From positions 2,838,366-2,902,365 of the forward strand of contig CAXIPT010000010.1 of assembly GCA_964030475.1 (NCBI GenBank): 64,000 nt of DNA. The letters are read 5' to 3'. Source of the stretch: Tethya wilhelma. Its lineage: Eukaryota; Porifera; Demospongiae; Tethyida; Tethyidae. The translations under genes were made by a program, and so were the position numbers. Below the pieces are notes generated by a model, which did no database searches, was not told where the DNA came from, and saw only the letters and a list, made by a program, of their open reading frames with translations. Of this stretch, positions 52,063 to 62,777 are shown piece by piece (position 1 is the stretch's first letter; each line of letters starts with the position of its first letter).

Positions 52063-52106
52063 GTGCATTATATAGGGGAGGAATGGGGAGGAAAACTATA
52101 ATGCAC
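52063..52106 (+). other. Helitron 3' hairpin, copy 3
   Basis: Stem GTGCATTATA / TATAATGCAC, 24-base loop TAGGGGAGGAATGGGGAGGA then AAAC, 39 bases after the OTU stop codon. Conserved with copy 2 although the bases between stop and hairpin differ, which supports a functional role. Confidence 0.82.
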
Positions 52107-54389
52107 ATGCAATGTAGTCATGTATCACCATAATATTATGTGTTCACACATTGTGTTATATACCAGCTGCAAGAATTTAAAACTATATACTTCTGAATCA
52201 GTCAAAAGCTGACACACAGCTGGTTAGTAACAATAATTTGATGATGCTTTCATATTGATATAATCAATTCAGTTTAAGTACCCATCATCGCAACATTAAT
52301 TGGCATGACTATATGGGTTGCAGTGTCAGCTCTTGTATGGATGCTATTTTATGGATTGAGCTATATGTTGACACAATGTTGTTCTCTGTACTGCATACAT
52401 AAAATATTAATTTTATTGCACAGTCACATGCAGACTGTGAGATTTCAATTGAGCACCCAATGTATTGCATGCACATTGGCAACACTCCCCATGATTATAT
52501 GGGTTGCAGTGGAACACTCCCCATGGTTACGTGGGTTGTAGTGTCAGCTCTCTGCACCACCAGTACATCTGGATGTTGTTATGCAGATTGAGCATAATTG
52601 ACATAATAATGTCATTATATATGAATATCTGTGCTCATTAAAAACAATGTCATGTATATTGTGACATTCAGTGCATGCATGGCATGTACTATTGCACATC
52701 CTTAATGTGTATAAAAAAATAAACTCATTCTATTGCTCCAAATTTTCATGGTACAAAGCTGCATGCAGGCATAATATGACCACAGAGATCATGTTCAGGT
52801 ATGCTTGACCATAATGGTATACATTATGCTGATCTTATCATAAAGGTCTTGACTATTAAATCTTTTACCACAAAAATTTGGAGCCATATATAATATATGT
52901 ACACTTTATGAGCAGCAATTTTTTTGTGTGTGTGGAAAGTGCACTGCATTCATTTTATTTCTTTATTTCTGTAATCATCATCTTTAACTATTCTTCCTTA
53001 TGTTCATGATATCATGCAGCTGACATCGAGTTTTAATTGTAGTTTTGGTGACTGGATGCTGATTCACTATGTGATCATGAAGAAAGCAAACTAATCAACT
53101 TAATCATTAAATAAATGGTTTTCTCATAATGCCACACCTCTTGAAATTAACACCCATCAGCAATACCTCTGAACCAGGCACCACCCATCAATCACGCCTC
53201 TAATTAAGCCAGGCACCACCCATCAGCCCTGCCTCACCCATGGAATCACCCAGCGATTATATGAGAAGAATAATATTCTATTGATGTGTCCATGCACTGC
53301 ACATGTCTGCATGGTTCCAATAAGGGGTGATTGAGCTTGAGTAAATGTTTAGTTCTGATTGAGCTAACAGTTCGAATTGAATTTATAATCCATATCCGGA
53401 TTCGTGCAGCAATCTTAAGCTTTCATTGTCATGTAGAATCAATACAATCTCTAACCCTTGGTTATACTTCTCAAATAATTCATCAATTATAATCAATTTT
53501 TAATAGAAGACACATGTGCAACATCAACTACAATATTGTCAAAAATTGAGATAATCTCACATGAACAGGTCTGTGGGCTGAATAAACATTACTAATGTAC
53601 GTGTAGTATAGTGTGTTAAATTTTGTTTATTAATTTTAGTTTTTTTTGTGATCATGATATTTTATTTAGCTGTGTTTTGTGATCATGATATTTTATTTAG
53701 CTGTGTTTTGTGATCATGATGGTTAGGATTTATTGTTGAGTTTTGTGATCATGACCTCTAAGTATGGTTCACATAATTAGTTAGGTAACTGGTTTGTCTT
53801 GTTCTTGATTCTGGTTTTTCCAGTATCTGAGTCTTAACTGTTCAGATCAGTGGGAAAAGGAAAGAGAAAGTTTGATCGGTGTGTTTCTCAGTCTGGCGTG
53901 CCACATGTATTGCACAAGCTGAGTACTGGTGTATATGTTACAATCTGAGTGATTTTGTGACAGTCTGTATAATTTGATTATATCTGTGATTCACATCATG
54001 GTTTTGATTCTTTTGAAGCAGATTCTGTTGTAATATTATTTGCATCATAATAATGTCATGATCTCAAAATATTTACTTATATTGACATGCATACATGCAT
54101 CAATTTCAGAAATTAAGACTAGTAATAATGTACAAATCTATAAATTAAATGTATAGTAATTTTTGATTATAATCTGCCATAGCAACAATTTTCAAAGCCT
54201 GGCCTATAGGTTTTAGCTTAAAAATAACCCCTCATTTCTGTGCATCATATACATAGCTTGATCTAGAGGTTTTTGGATAGAGACTTAATTCGCTATAATA
54301 ATGTTATACTCTTTTAATTATAAGTTTACATCCGAAGCGTAATACATACCCTCCAGCTATGCTAACACCTCTGTGTTGAAAAAAGTGCA
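52107..54389. other. AT-rich intergenic region with short tandem repeats
   Basis: No gene. 52290-52600 contains related segments around ATGGGTTGCAGTG (52312, 52499) and CACTCCCCATG. 53140-53235 has repeated GGCACCACCCATCA strings. 53645-53760 is a tandem of about 33 bp (TGTGTTTTGTGATCATGATA, then TTTTATTTAGC), 2-3 copies. Nothing else recognised. Confidence 0.55.
53645..53760. repeat. 33-bp tandem repeat
   Basis: GTGATCATGATATTTTATTT plus AGCTGTGTTTT repeated two to three times, the last unit diverged. Each unit holds the palindrome TGATCATGA-like sequence. Confidence 0.75.
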
Positions 54390-54737
54390 TGAACAAGTGG
54401 AAAAAATTTCATAAAAATGAGCAGTGTAGGAATGGGCAGTGCCTTAAAAAGTAGTGAAACAAGGTAGGAATGGATTTCGGCACATGACTACTTCATTTTT
54501 TGATATAATACTATATAGTATGTATCACTGTACAGTTGCAATGTCAGTACAACTCAGTAGTTAGTGCTAATATTGCCATGGTGTCTATATTTATAATTGA
54601 ATTAATTAAATTGCAATCAAAATCTAATTAAAATGAAGTAGTCATGTGCCGAAATCCATTCCTACCTTGTTTCACTACTTTTTAAGGCACTGCCCATTCC
54701 TACACTGCTCATTTTTATGAAATTTTTTCCACTTGTA
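54390..54737. mobile_element. Palindromic MITE, best-preserved short form
   Basis: Arms of about 120 bp are near-perfect inverse copies: CAAGTGGAAAAAATTTCATA ... GTAGGAATGGGCAGTGCCTT ... ATTTCGGCACATGACTACTT and the inverse at 54625-54737 ending TTTTTTCCACTTG. Spacer of about 115 bp is AT-rich. Lacks the single-copy part of the composite form. An RNA from it would fold into a long hairpin. Confidence 0.88.
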
Positions 54738-55440
54738 AAATAAGGCTGACTAAATTCTCATTAGTATGCATAAATTAATTATTCATGTTCAAAGCTTGTT
54801 CAATGCTTGTCAAATGCATGTATTGGTACAAGCTTTAATTATAATTGGTACTGCCCATACAAAAAGTTGTGGACATGCCTTAACTACACTGAGTTCTTTT
54901 GCAATTACGTCATAAGTAGCGGAAAACAAAATTTGATTCGGCTAGGTTAGATATAGCCTCTGAAAACCGATCGCTCAATACAGTTACTATGCAAAAAATG
55001 TCAATGAATATGTTGCAACGGTGTACTACAATCACTCCATATACTCTCTGTGTCATAATTATTCATGTTGCACATTGTAGTGAAACGAGTTTGTAGTAGA
55101 ATATTTGCATACTGATGAAGCGCCCCTTAAAAATTTCTTCCAAGAAAGAAGAAAGCCAAGAGCTAACTCAAGAAGACAACAAGCAAGTAATTACCTATAA
55201 AGAAGCCTCGCTAAAAATTTCTTCCAAGTACTGCAAAAAAAGAAGAAAGCCAAGAGATAACTCAAGAAGAAGATAACAAGCAAGTAAGTACTTATAAACT
55301 TGAGTGTAAGGTTAGCAGGTGGGTATTAAATAGAATGGTCACGCATAGAAACGACCAAAGTGCATGAAAAGTTCAAAACAATCATGTATTTGGTTTCATT
55401 TACCCATCATAGGAAATACTAGTAAACAAACATGTGTGAC
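54738..55440. other. Intergenic, one short duplication
   Basis: No gene. 55128-55200 and 55205-55285 are two versions of AAATTTCTTCCAAGAAAGAA...AACTCAAGAAGA...AACAAGCAAGTAA, a tandem duplication of about 75 bp ending in donor-like GCAAGTAAGT. Confidence 0.5.
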
Positions 55441-55683
55441 AATAGGCCAGTTGCATGTAAGCACAAAAATTTTGATTAAATTCAATGATTGCGTGACGTC
55501 ACGTTTGGGCCCCGAGGTGCCCAGCTAAAATGTATTGGCATGATACGGAAAACAATGATTTTCCAGTTTGAACTTCGCGCCGAAGCAAACGTGTACCGTA
55601 TTACCTATTTAACGTAAACCTAGAGGCATAGATCAACACGTTGCAAGTCCAAGCGTTCAAATCCAACGTAGTGTTCTTGAGTT
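55441..55683 (+). promoter_or_regulatory. Shared 5' leader, copy 1 (probable long terminal repeat of a DNA transposon)
   Basis: AATAGGCCAGTTGCATGTAA, TGACGTCACGTTTGGGCCCC, TTTTCCAGTTTGAACTTCGC, GATCAACACGTTGCAAGT: about 85% identical by eye to 60738-60982. It contains a CRE-like TGACGTCA palindrome. Here it ends at the ATG of a transposase-like frame; at 60738 the same leader precedes a YqaJ-type gene. Confidence 0.75.
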
Positions 55684-56046
55684 ATGTCTGGCCATAGATG
55701 CTGTGTGTGCGGGAGAAGTAGAGAAAAAGAACCAGTCACACCTTCTCGTTCTTGTACACCGACTGGTGGATCCCAAATCACATTTCAACAACCAAGTATC
55801 ACACCTCTTGGAGAACAGCTGGTACATGACTTTAGAGTACATGAACTTCCAGGCACGTCAGAATGTGAACCTTCAGAGGATGGAGTGTTGGTTAATACTG
55901 CCCTTTTAGCCCAGATTGAGGCACTGGAATCAGAAAATTCTCGGCTAAAATCGGAGAAGTCAAAGAAGACCTATTTTAGATTAACCGATTATACGCCAAT
56001 TACGCATTATTGCGTCAAACACGTGGGTGTTGCAAACCGCTGTTGA
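55684..56046 (+). pseudogene. DDE transposase N-terminal exon (fragment)
   Basis: ATG at 55684 opens MSGHRCCVCGRSREKEP (Cys-rich start, THAP- or zinc-knuckle-like), a Ser/Thr/Pro-rich linker, then a leucine-zipper-like helix ALLAQIEALESENSRLKSEK and SKKTYFRLTDY. Zinc motif, coiled coil and then (Y)FRL is the usual N-terminus of IS5/PIF-like (DDE_Tnp_4) transposases of invertebrates. The catalytic domain is not found downstream, so this is a fragment. 56606-56688 is a coding-like piece (QGDVEEYFEQFSNEEVSSSA, then EDSDTC and TAG after acceptor CTTCCAG) that might be its last exon. Confidence 0.6.
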
Positions 56047-57539
56047 CGCATTAATGCGTCAACGGCCGCCTTAGTGACTTTTTGCAAGCAAAGCAATTAG
56101 CCCTGAACTTTAAACTTTATATACGAATAGGTAAAGGACTACTCTACTAAAAAATCAAGTCAGACTTAGAACTGCTAGTAAGGCGTGGCACTACTCGTCG
56201 CTGAGCAACTGACAGTCACGATCTTCGCGATCACGATGGTAAAATTTAGAGCGACGTTTTTTCTACAACCCTTCAGAGAACAGGCTTGAAACTTGCTACA
56301 TAGGTGCAGGGATAGTTAGGCTATATAGCCAAAGCATCGCTTTTGTAAGAAAAAAAGCTTTAGACGCGCGGCTATGTCCTAGCGTATTAGACCCTCCCGT
56401 ACATTAGGCTTTTTTTTCCTGCAAAAGCTTCACTAAGCTACAAGACTTGGAGTATAGTTAGCTTGATTGTTGCTTGGCTGCATCATATAAAAAGCTTTGC
56501 CTGATCTTTACTTGTAGAAGAAAAACAAAAAAAGGCGTAGCTACTAAAAAGCTCGTGTATGTGTTCTTAACTAATTTCCAACCAACATTGTGGTTCCTCT
56601 TCCAGCACAAGGAGATGTAGAAGAATACTTCGAACAATTCTCAAATGAAGAGGTATCATCTTCTGCAGAAGATTCAGACACATGCTAGCTTCTCTCTCTC
56701 TCTCTCTCTCTCTCTCGATCTTTCTCTCTGGTAATCACATGTTCATGTACACTTATATACAATGGTATGTAAACATTTGTCACATTGTCACACGAAAAAT
56801 AGTTATTACAATCCATGTTCCAAAAATGTACACACTCAGGTCAGTTAAGGATAATCAGGCCTTAGCTGGAAAATCAAGCAATTGAAAAAGCTCTGAATTA
56901 GATGGCTCAGTGCTTCACTTAGAGCTTATTTCAATAGTAGTTTAGGATTCTTTGATCTATGTACTTTATAGGGATTCACAATTAGTTGCCATGGTAACCA
57001 TTATCATGAATAAAATTACGGTTAGCTGATTGATATTCATAGACACAAAATTAAAAATCCGGTACAGAAGAAGCCTAGTTCAGAGTTTGGCATAGCGCTT
57101 GTTAGTTAGCTAATAGTCTGAACTAAACATCCCTCGCTGGTTTTTGTGTCAAAGCTACTGTAGCGCTAAAATGTAGGAAAAAATAATGAATTTTAGAGTC
57201 AATTTCTCATACTCACCATAACATTGCCGTTCACCATCGCGCTTTGGTCTACAATTTTCGGAAAAACCAGCAAGAACCTTTTAGTATAGTCTTCTAACAT
57301 CACTTTGAGCTTTGTTTGACTCTCTGCGCTAGTGTCTTTCTGTACCGGAAAATCCTTTATTCACAAGAGCTTTCTTTCTCAACTCGCCATGAGGCCAAAT
57401 TCTAGCGCCACACCCACCTAATACTGCGTTTAGTACTGACGATCTTTATCTACTAATTATTAATGATATTCATTGTAGCTTGCTTGTACCATTACAAGCT
57501 AAATACATGCAATAGCCGCCGCGCACACTATAATGAGCT
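56047..57539. other. Transposon interior remnants
   Basis: No intact gene. Coding-like exon 56606-56688 (see previous entry); CT microsatellite 56691-56716. The rest lacks recognisable motifs. It lies between the transposase fragment and the minus-strand YqaJ C-terminus, so it is probably decayed interior of the same element. Confidence 0.45.
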
Positions 57540-57585
57540 GGAAGCGCTTGGCAATCCTTAACCAACCTGAGCAATTTTTAAAAAG

Positions 57586-57831
57586 TTATTGTGCTAAGTT
57601 TCTGATTAGGAGTCCTAGGGAATGAATAGGACTTACTATTTCTGGTGCAACACAGTTGTTGAAAAATCCTATAAACTTTGGTAAGAGTTTTTCCTTCCAA
57701 AAGTCTTCATTGAACCTTATCCTTTGAACACTCACCCCTTTAGTTGTATAAATGTGACCCAATTTTGGAAAACCGACCAGATGTAGTATAACTTTATTTG
57801 TAGTAATCCGCAATTGTAGTGTAATTCGCAA
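57586..57831 (-). pseudogene. YqaJ-type protein C-terminal fragment
   Basis: Minus strand, reads LGHIYTTKGVSVQRIRFNED, then FWKEKLLPKFIGFFNNCVAP and EIVSPIHSLGLLIRNL. The FW-x-x-x-LLPK-x-x-x-FY-x-x-C-x-APEI-x-x-P-x-H pattern is, from memory of such proteins, the C-terminal end of the SWIM/YqaJ exonuclease proteins carried by invertebrate DNA transposons. Orientation is opposite to the transposase fragment at 55684, i.e. convergent. Confidence 0.55.
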
Positions 57832-58803
57832 CGCGCGCGCGAAATTAATTTTTTTGCACCAAAGGGGAGGGGCACACCTTGGCGAGCTACAGACGTGATT
57901 TTACAGGTGGGGCTGCTTCTATTGCTGAGATATAAGTGTTTGAATGCAGCTATGTCAGCCATGGCTAGCTTCTCTCCCGTAAGTACACGGAATGCGTTGC
58001 CATGTTCATTGATTAATTATTCTGATAAGTACATGATTCAGCTGCTGTTGTGCATCTCATTATAATTTTGCATATTTAATGTGCAACAAAAAAACAATAC
58101 ATTGTTCATGAACTAAACACTTCTAGCAGAAAGAAATCTCTTCCAGATGATCAGAAGATGGCCCACAGTGTTGCAGAATCGCTGGGCTATGTGAGGAGCT
58201 GTTTATCTGTGCATAATAATGAATGAATGTTTTGTACATTGTGTACAATAAATTTGCAATGAAATTTGGGGGGGAAAGAAGCTAAGCGCTTCTTATTATG
58301 GGCAATAAGTGTTAGCTAAACTATTTCCTACAGTTAGAATAGCTATAGATGCATGTTTCTGTGCCATTTATAGCTTAGTTACTCTAGTTACAGCCCAACC
58401 ACTACATTATTCTACTTAGTAGACTTACTTACCTCGTTGGTGAATCCTCCTGGAAGGCTCCCTGGTCTTCTGTGTCTTTAAAAAGGGTCATAAAGTAAGT
58501 TTTAACTAGCGCTTCAACTAACTTCATGCATATTCTGATACTACACTAAAATTGTACCACAAACATAAATTGTTTGTAACACGGATAGTATATGGAGTTC
58601 GTCTACTCGCGCTAAGCAATGTATTCGCTCACGATTTTAGCGAGTAAAATTGAAATGAACGGTCGGAATATTTGAGCTGATATCTCCAAAACTATAGCGC
58701 CTAGCCGCTTCAAATTTGCAAAATAGCTAGCTGCAATGACGTAGATTACAACGCAAGCGCTATCTTAAAATTCGCATATTACTACATCTGGTCGGTTTTC
58801 AAA
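57768..58803. mobile_element. Possible TIR element, GAAAACCGACCAGATGTAGT ends
   Basis: GAAAACCGACCAGATGTAGT at 57768-57787 is matched in inverse by ACTACATCTGGTCGGTTTTC near 58784-58803. Its left end cuts the YqaJ-type fragment above. No ORF inside. The interior carries AT-rich sequence and a CGCGCGCG string at about 57832. Confidence 0.55.
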
Positions 58804-58989
58804 AATTTGATGAAGCTTATGATAGATCTGTGCTGGCAATGCCAACAAAACAGCACAACTATATTGCGAGCCGCCAACAAATCTGAAGAAGCCAAAACAG
58901 AAGTAATATAACTAGAGAATAATTAATCATGCATGTGCTGTTAACATGCATTACTGAATATAAAAATTATGCACATGTATTTAGGTTGT

Positions 58990-60170
58990 CAAGACACAGG
59001 AAGCTCATCTATTGATAGCGACCAAAGAACGCTCGTTATATAAGAAACAATGTGATGCCTCAAAGAAGGCTTTGTAAGAGGAGTACACTATGAATGATGT
59101 TTTCTTTACCTGAGCTACACTTCCGGCTAAAGCCATGTTCCAAAAATATAGTAGTCCACTTCTCGTTTGACATGGCCCAACTGGTACAGTATATAGATGT
59201 AACTAAAATCCAGGCTATTATTCTTTCTACATACACACAACCTTACAGCCCTCAACAACCTGGACCCATCTACTATTTGACACCAAGAAAGTGTGCAATA
59301 TTTGGAATCTGTTGTGATGCCATTCCAAGAATTATAAGAACGTAGGATGAACTTGAATACAAACACATCATACAATGGACTTTACATTTTATCTCATTAA
59401 CCTGATTAATGAGGCAGTACTTCAGCAATCACAATTTCGGGGAAACAGAACTCACTCTTCAAGCTGACAACTGAAATAAGAACAGGTATTGTTACATGTA
59501 TACACACACACACAAACACACACACTTACACTCACATTTACAAATACATGATGCAATATATATCATGAAGAGTCATAGTCAGTATTAACACAAAGATTAC
59601 CTTGTTGTTTCTCATTGTTGGACACACCAAGTTTTTTTCCAGACTTGTGCTTTGGCCTCTAAAAGAGGGCAATTAGAAGGAGCAAGGTGGACTGCCTGGA
59701 TGACATTGCTCCCATTGTCTAAGATTCTGCAGTTGTAAACTATGCACAACAAGGTTAATAAACAGTAAAAGTTAACTTTTAACAACTTGATGTCATTTTC
59801 TCTTTACACTCTTTTGGAAAAGTCTTACTACCTACATATGACTGGGCAAACTTTTTCAACGATAACTTTAAACAAACTACAACAAAGGGAATGAAGATGT
59901 AAAACAACTTTGTCTTTGATTCCAAAATCCTGGTAACATTTCCATGAAGGAACACAGACAGTGACAGTGACAAAACAGAACAGAGATTAATGCTGAAAAG
60001 CAAAGACTGGAGGCCAAACCCATCTGATATGCCAGAAGTAATTGCAGTCAGCAAAGAGAGACAAGTTTACCTCTATGAGAAAATCCAAAAGTTTGTTGAC
60101 GAAAAACACCAACATTCTGTGTGTCCAAAGCCAGGCAACTACCCGACTAGAGCCTTGAGTCAAAACTGCT
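58990..60170 (+). pseudogene. Degraded DDE transposase (QPGPIY-type)
   Basis: Pieces in order: KTQEAHLLIATKERSLYKKQ (helical, about 58990), HFSFDMAQLVQ and PQQPGPIYYLTPRKCAIFGI (59160-59320), LTLQADN..NKNR (about 59450-59485), KSKDWRPNPSDMPEV and SKERQVYLYEKIQKFVDE (59993-60110). The order and motifs (DFAQ, QPGPIYF-x-TPRKC-x-IFGVCCE, HADNCSGQNKN) match a DDE-type transposase common in marine invertebrates. Several stops and lost segments; probably one or more introns at CAG/GTATTG. Confidence 0.62.
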
Positions 60171-60737
60171 GCATCATCCACTATAACACCACCATCAGTA
60201 TTAGACAATGCTGTCACAAACAGTAAAATGAAGGAAGGTAGTGTGTACTCTCTGCAAACAAGCTGGACACGAGTGAGTTAACAGCTAAAAGACAATAAAA
60301 TTTAACACTGGTGGTTTATACTTCTCAAGTTCTGTGGGAAATTTCCAAGCTGGGTAATATCAGCTAGAGGGAATGTGAGTTGATACCACAAGAGCCATGA
60401 GAAATCAAACTTGAACTGTACGAAATACTGAGAAACGACACATAGCTCCCATCGAACACTATAAAGCATAATAATAACGATGACACCCCAACTCAATACT
60501 TACAAGGTAAGCTCACTAAAGTAATTTGCAGTACAGTAACCTACAGTCCATACACATATGCACATGCACACACACACATACAGAGACAGAGAATGTCACG
60601 CTGATGAGTACAAAGGAGTACAAAACAGACTGACCAACAAACTGACCTGGCAGTCTCTACGTGGCTCTTTGAGGATACATACAGGTAGTAGGTAGTAGTT
60701 ATCATTATTAAAAGAATCACTTGTTTCTAAAACTGAA

Positions 60738-60982
60738 TAGGCCAGTTGCATGTAAGAGCTAAGGAATGCATAAAATATTAATTAAATGTGACGTCACGTT
60801 TGGGCCCCTAGGTGCGTAACTAAAATGGATACGGATAACGATGATTTTCCAGTTTGAACTTCGCGCCAAAGCAAACGTGTACCATATTACCTATTTATAA
60901 GACCCTAACGTAAAACTCTAGGCATAGATCAACACGTTGCAAGTTGAAGCATTCAAATCCAACGTAGCGTTATTGAGTTAGA
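60738..60982 (+). promoter_or_regulatory. Shared 5' leader, copy 2
   Basis: Same leader as 55441-55683 (AATAGGCCAGTTGCATGTAA, GTGACGTCACGTTTGGGCCC, TTTTCCAGTTTGAACTTCGC, GATCAACACGTTGCAAGT, TCCAACGTAGCGTTATTGAG), here in front of the SAP/YqaJ gene start at 61010. CRE-like TGACGTCA near 60790. Confidence 0.75.
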
Positions 60983-61009
60983 AGTGACTGAAGTTTGATA
61001 ATTCATGGA

Positions 61010-61172
61010 ATGGCAGCAAAAGAAGTGCAGATAACACTAACTCCTGCTGATATACCTGGAGCTGACCTCCCCGAGCCTTTCGATAAGCACACTGTGTCTC
61101 AGCTACGTTGGTGGCTGTTGTGTAGAGGCATCAATGTGCCAAGATCTTGGAGAAAGCAGCAAGTAATAGACA
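61010..61172 (+). CDS. YqaJ-element gene, exon 1: SAP-like domain
   Basis: ATG at 61010: MAAKEVQITLTPADIPGADL, then FDKHTVSQLRWWLLCRGINV and PRSWRKQQVIDR, a SAP-like helix-extended loop-helix (TV-x-x-L-x-x-WL-x-x-RGI ... K-x-x-VI-x-R) that would bind DNA. Donor GTACGC at 61173. The next exon begins after ATACAG at 61277, giving the continuous reading IDSRSQEEYEYQRLAA. Confidence 0.65.
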
Positions 61173-61276
61173 GGTACGCACGCAATATTTATTGTAGAGT
61201 GTGTCTAGTTACATACACTACAAGTACGAGCTGTAGTTGTATACTTCTGTGTACCCTGCCTGTTTATAGAATACAG

Positions 61277-61602
61277 CAGGTCACAAGAGGAATATGAATA
61301 CCAACGTCTTGCTGCTTTTTTTCCCCCTTCATTTTATATTCCTACTGTAGGTTTGGTATATACTTACCTTGCTGGACATTTGGGCCATTATGGTGACCAG
61401 GGTACTTTTAGGGCACTTGCGCAAAGATACACTCATTGGGCTTCTGGGAGATTACAACAAATGGAAGTGAATGTGTCGTACCTAGCTTACTGTCATGTTT
61501 GCTGTCAGATGAAGCCTTCTATGAAGCAGGATTTGTACACTGTGTACATGCTTTTGGGGAGAGAAGGAGAACTAGCAACCATTTGCTCAGCTACTTGTGA
61601 AT
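61277..61602 (+). pseudogene. YqaJ-element gene, exon 2: core and first half of SWIM finger
   Basis: Reads EEYEYQRLAAFFPPSFYIPT, GLVYTYLAGHLGHYGDQGTF and YLAYCHVCCQMKPSMKQDLY, then CSATCE at the donor-like GTATCT. The terminal C-x-C would be the first half of a SWIM zinc finger (CxCx(n)CxH), whose C-x-H lies in the next exon after a CA microsatellite. Open throughout. Confidence 0.6.
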
Positions 61603-61659
61603 GTATCTTCATCATTTTTTTTAATATATACATCACACACATTTACACTCTCTCACACA

Positions 61660-61663
61660 CACA

Positions 61664-61698
<35 letters not shown>

Positions 61699-61712
61699 TC
61701 ACACACACACAG
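61660..61712. repeat. CA microsatellite inside an intron
   Basis: CA/TCACAC run in the intron that divides the SWIM finger. Its expansion runs up to the acceptor (CACACAG) and may have disturbed the border, because no acceptor gives the canonical CxC-to-CxH spacing in frame. Confidence 0.85.
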
Positions 61713-62220
61713 TGAGTCAGCTAGTTGCACTCATGTATCAGCTGTTCTTCATGCTCTTTCAAGCCTCCATTTTTCATCATTCAATCTCAAGCCTAATGTG
61801 CACTCTGCTGAAGAATGTGCCGAAGATGAGATTCCAGTCAACTCCCTAGCTTGTCAGTGGAAGCCACCAAAGAAACATAAACACAGCTCATTGCCTATGT
61901 CAGAAGCTATCTTCCAGAAACACCATTTCTGAGAAAAGAATCATGAAACCAATTGAAGATTTTGATCCCAGACCACCCGAGTTTAGAGGAACAGCTAAAG
62001 ACCACCTACCTGACTTGTTACGCAAGTTGAAAGGAGATTAACTTTGTATTTCTCTGTTGCTCCATAGCACCTGCTGTTACTGTGATGATTCTGTCTCCAT
62101 TGATCAAAGTGTAGCTCCCAGTATTCCTGATTACAGTTCATTGCATGACACAATTAATGCATTCAAGAGCAGTTTGGAAGTTACAGAAGATCCAAGTTCG
62201 ACACATTGAGCAGAACACTA
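61713..62220 (+). pseudogene. YqaJ-element gene, exon 3: SWIM end and linker, frameshifted
   Basis: SASCTHVSAVLHALSSLHF (C-x-H of the SWIM finger), then VNSLACQWKPPKKHKHSSLP. A shift at about 61925 moves the reading to KRIMKPIEDFDPRPPEFRGT and DLLRKLKGD, then TAA at about 62039; after that SVAPSIPDYSSLHDTINAF is still recognisable. At least one frameshift and one stop make it a pseudogene. Confidence 0.6.
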
Positions 62221-62354
62221 GCGAGCAGAGAAACTCCTCACTCTGGTACTCAAGTCAGATGATATCGTATAACAGCTTCGAATTTTGGATCAGTTCTCTC
62301 AACAAAAGATAGCACTCCTCCAGATAGTTTGGTTTTGAGAATCATCAGACCAAA

Positions 62355-62777
62355 ATGTTATCAACAGTTGCTACAGAATATGGGATAGAGAAGGAACCGA
62401 CTGCCATCACAGAGTACGTTGCATATCAGCACAACCGTGGCCACTCTGAACTATCAGTTAGTCCTTCTGGATTTCTTATATGCCAATCACATCCATTTTT
62501 AGGAGCTTCGCCTGATGGGGCTGTGTATGACCCATCTAATCACTCTGAACCTTTTGGTTTTTTGGAAGTCAAGTGTCCATACATAGCCAGGATGCTTACA
62601 CCTACAGGCGCATGTACTATTTCTGGATTCTGTTGTACAGCAGATAAAGTATCGGGACAGCTGTACTTGAAAGAAAACCATGCATACTTTGCTCAAATTC
62701 AGTTACAAATGGCGATTGGACAGCGTCCATGGTGTGACTTCTGTATTTGTGACTGTGGTACAAGCTGTCTCCTGTAA
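62355..62777 (+). pseudogene. YqaJ exonuclease domain
   Basis: YGIEKEPTAITEYVAYQHNR, SPSGFLICQSHPFLGASPDG, GFLEVKCPY and YFAQIQLQMAIGQRPWCDF: the lambda-exonuclease/YqaJ fold with conserved Glu in EKEP, Asp54 in SPDG, Glu71-x-Lys73 in EVK, and the Q-x-Q-x-QM helix. These residues bind the metal and DNA in the family. The frame ends after CDFCICDCG, earlier than in full-length proteins, so the C-terminal part is missing. Confidence 0.78.

Noticed and set aside
59779..60217. Minus frames with hydrophobic stretches (91 and 76 residues)
   Set aside because: They overlap the plus-strand transposase pieces (KSKDWRPNPSDMPEV) and have no recognisable motif.
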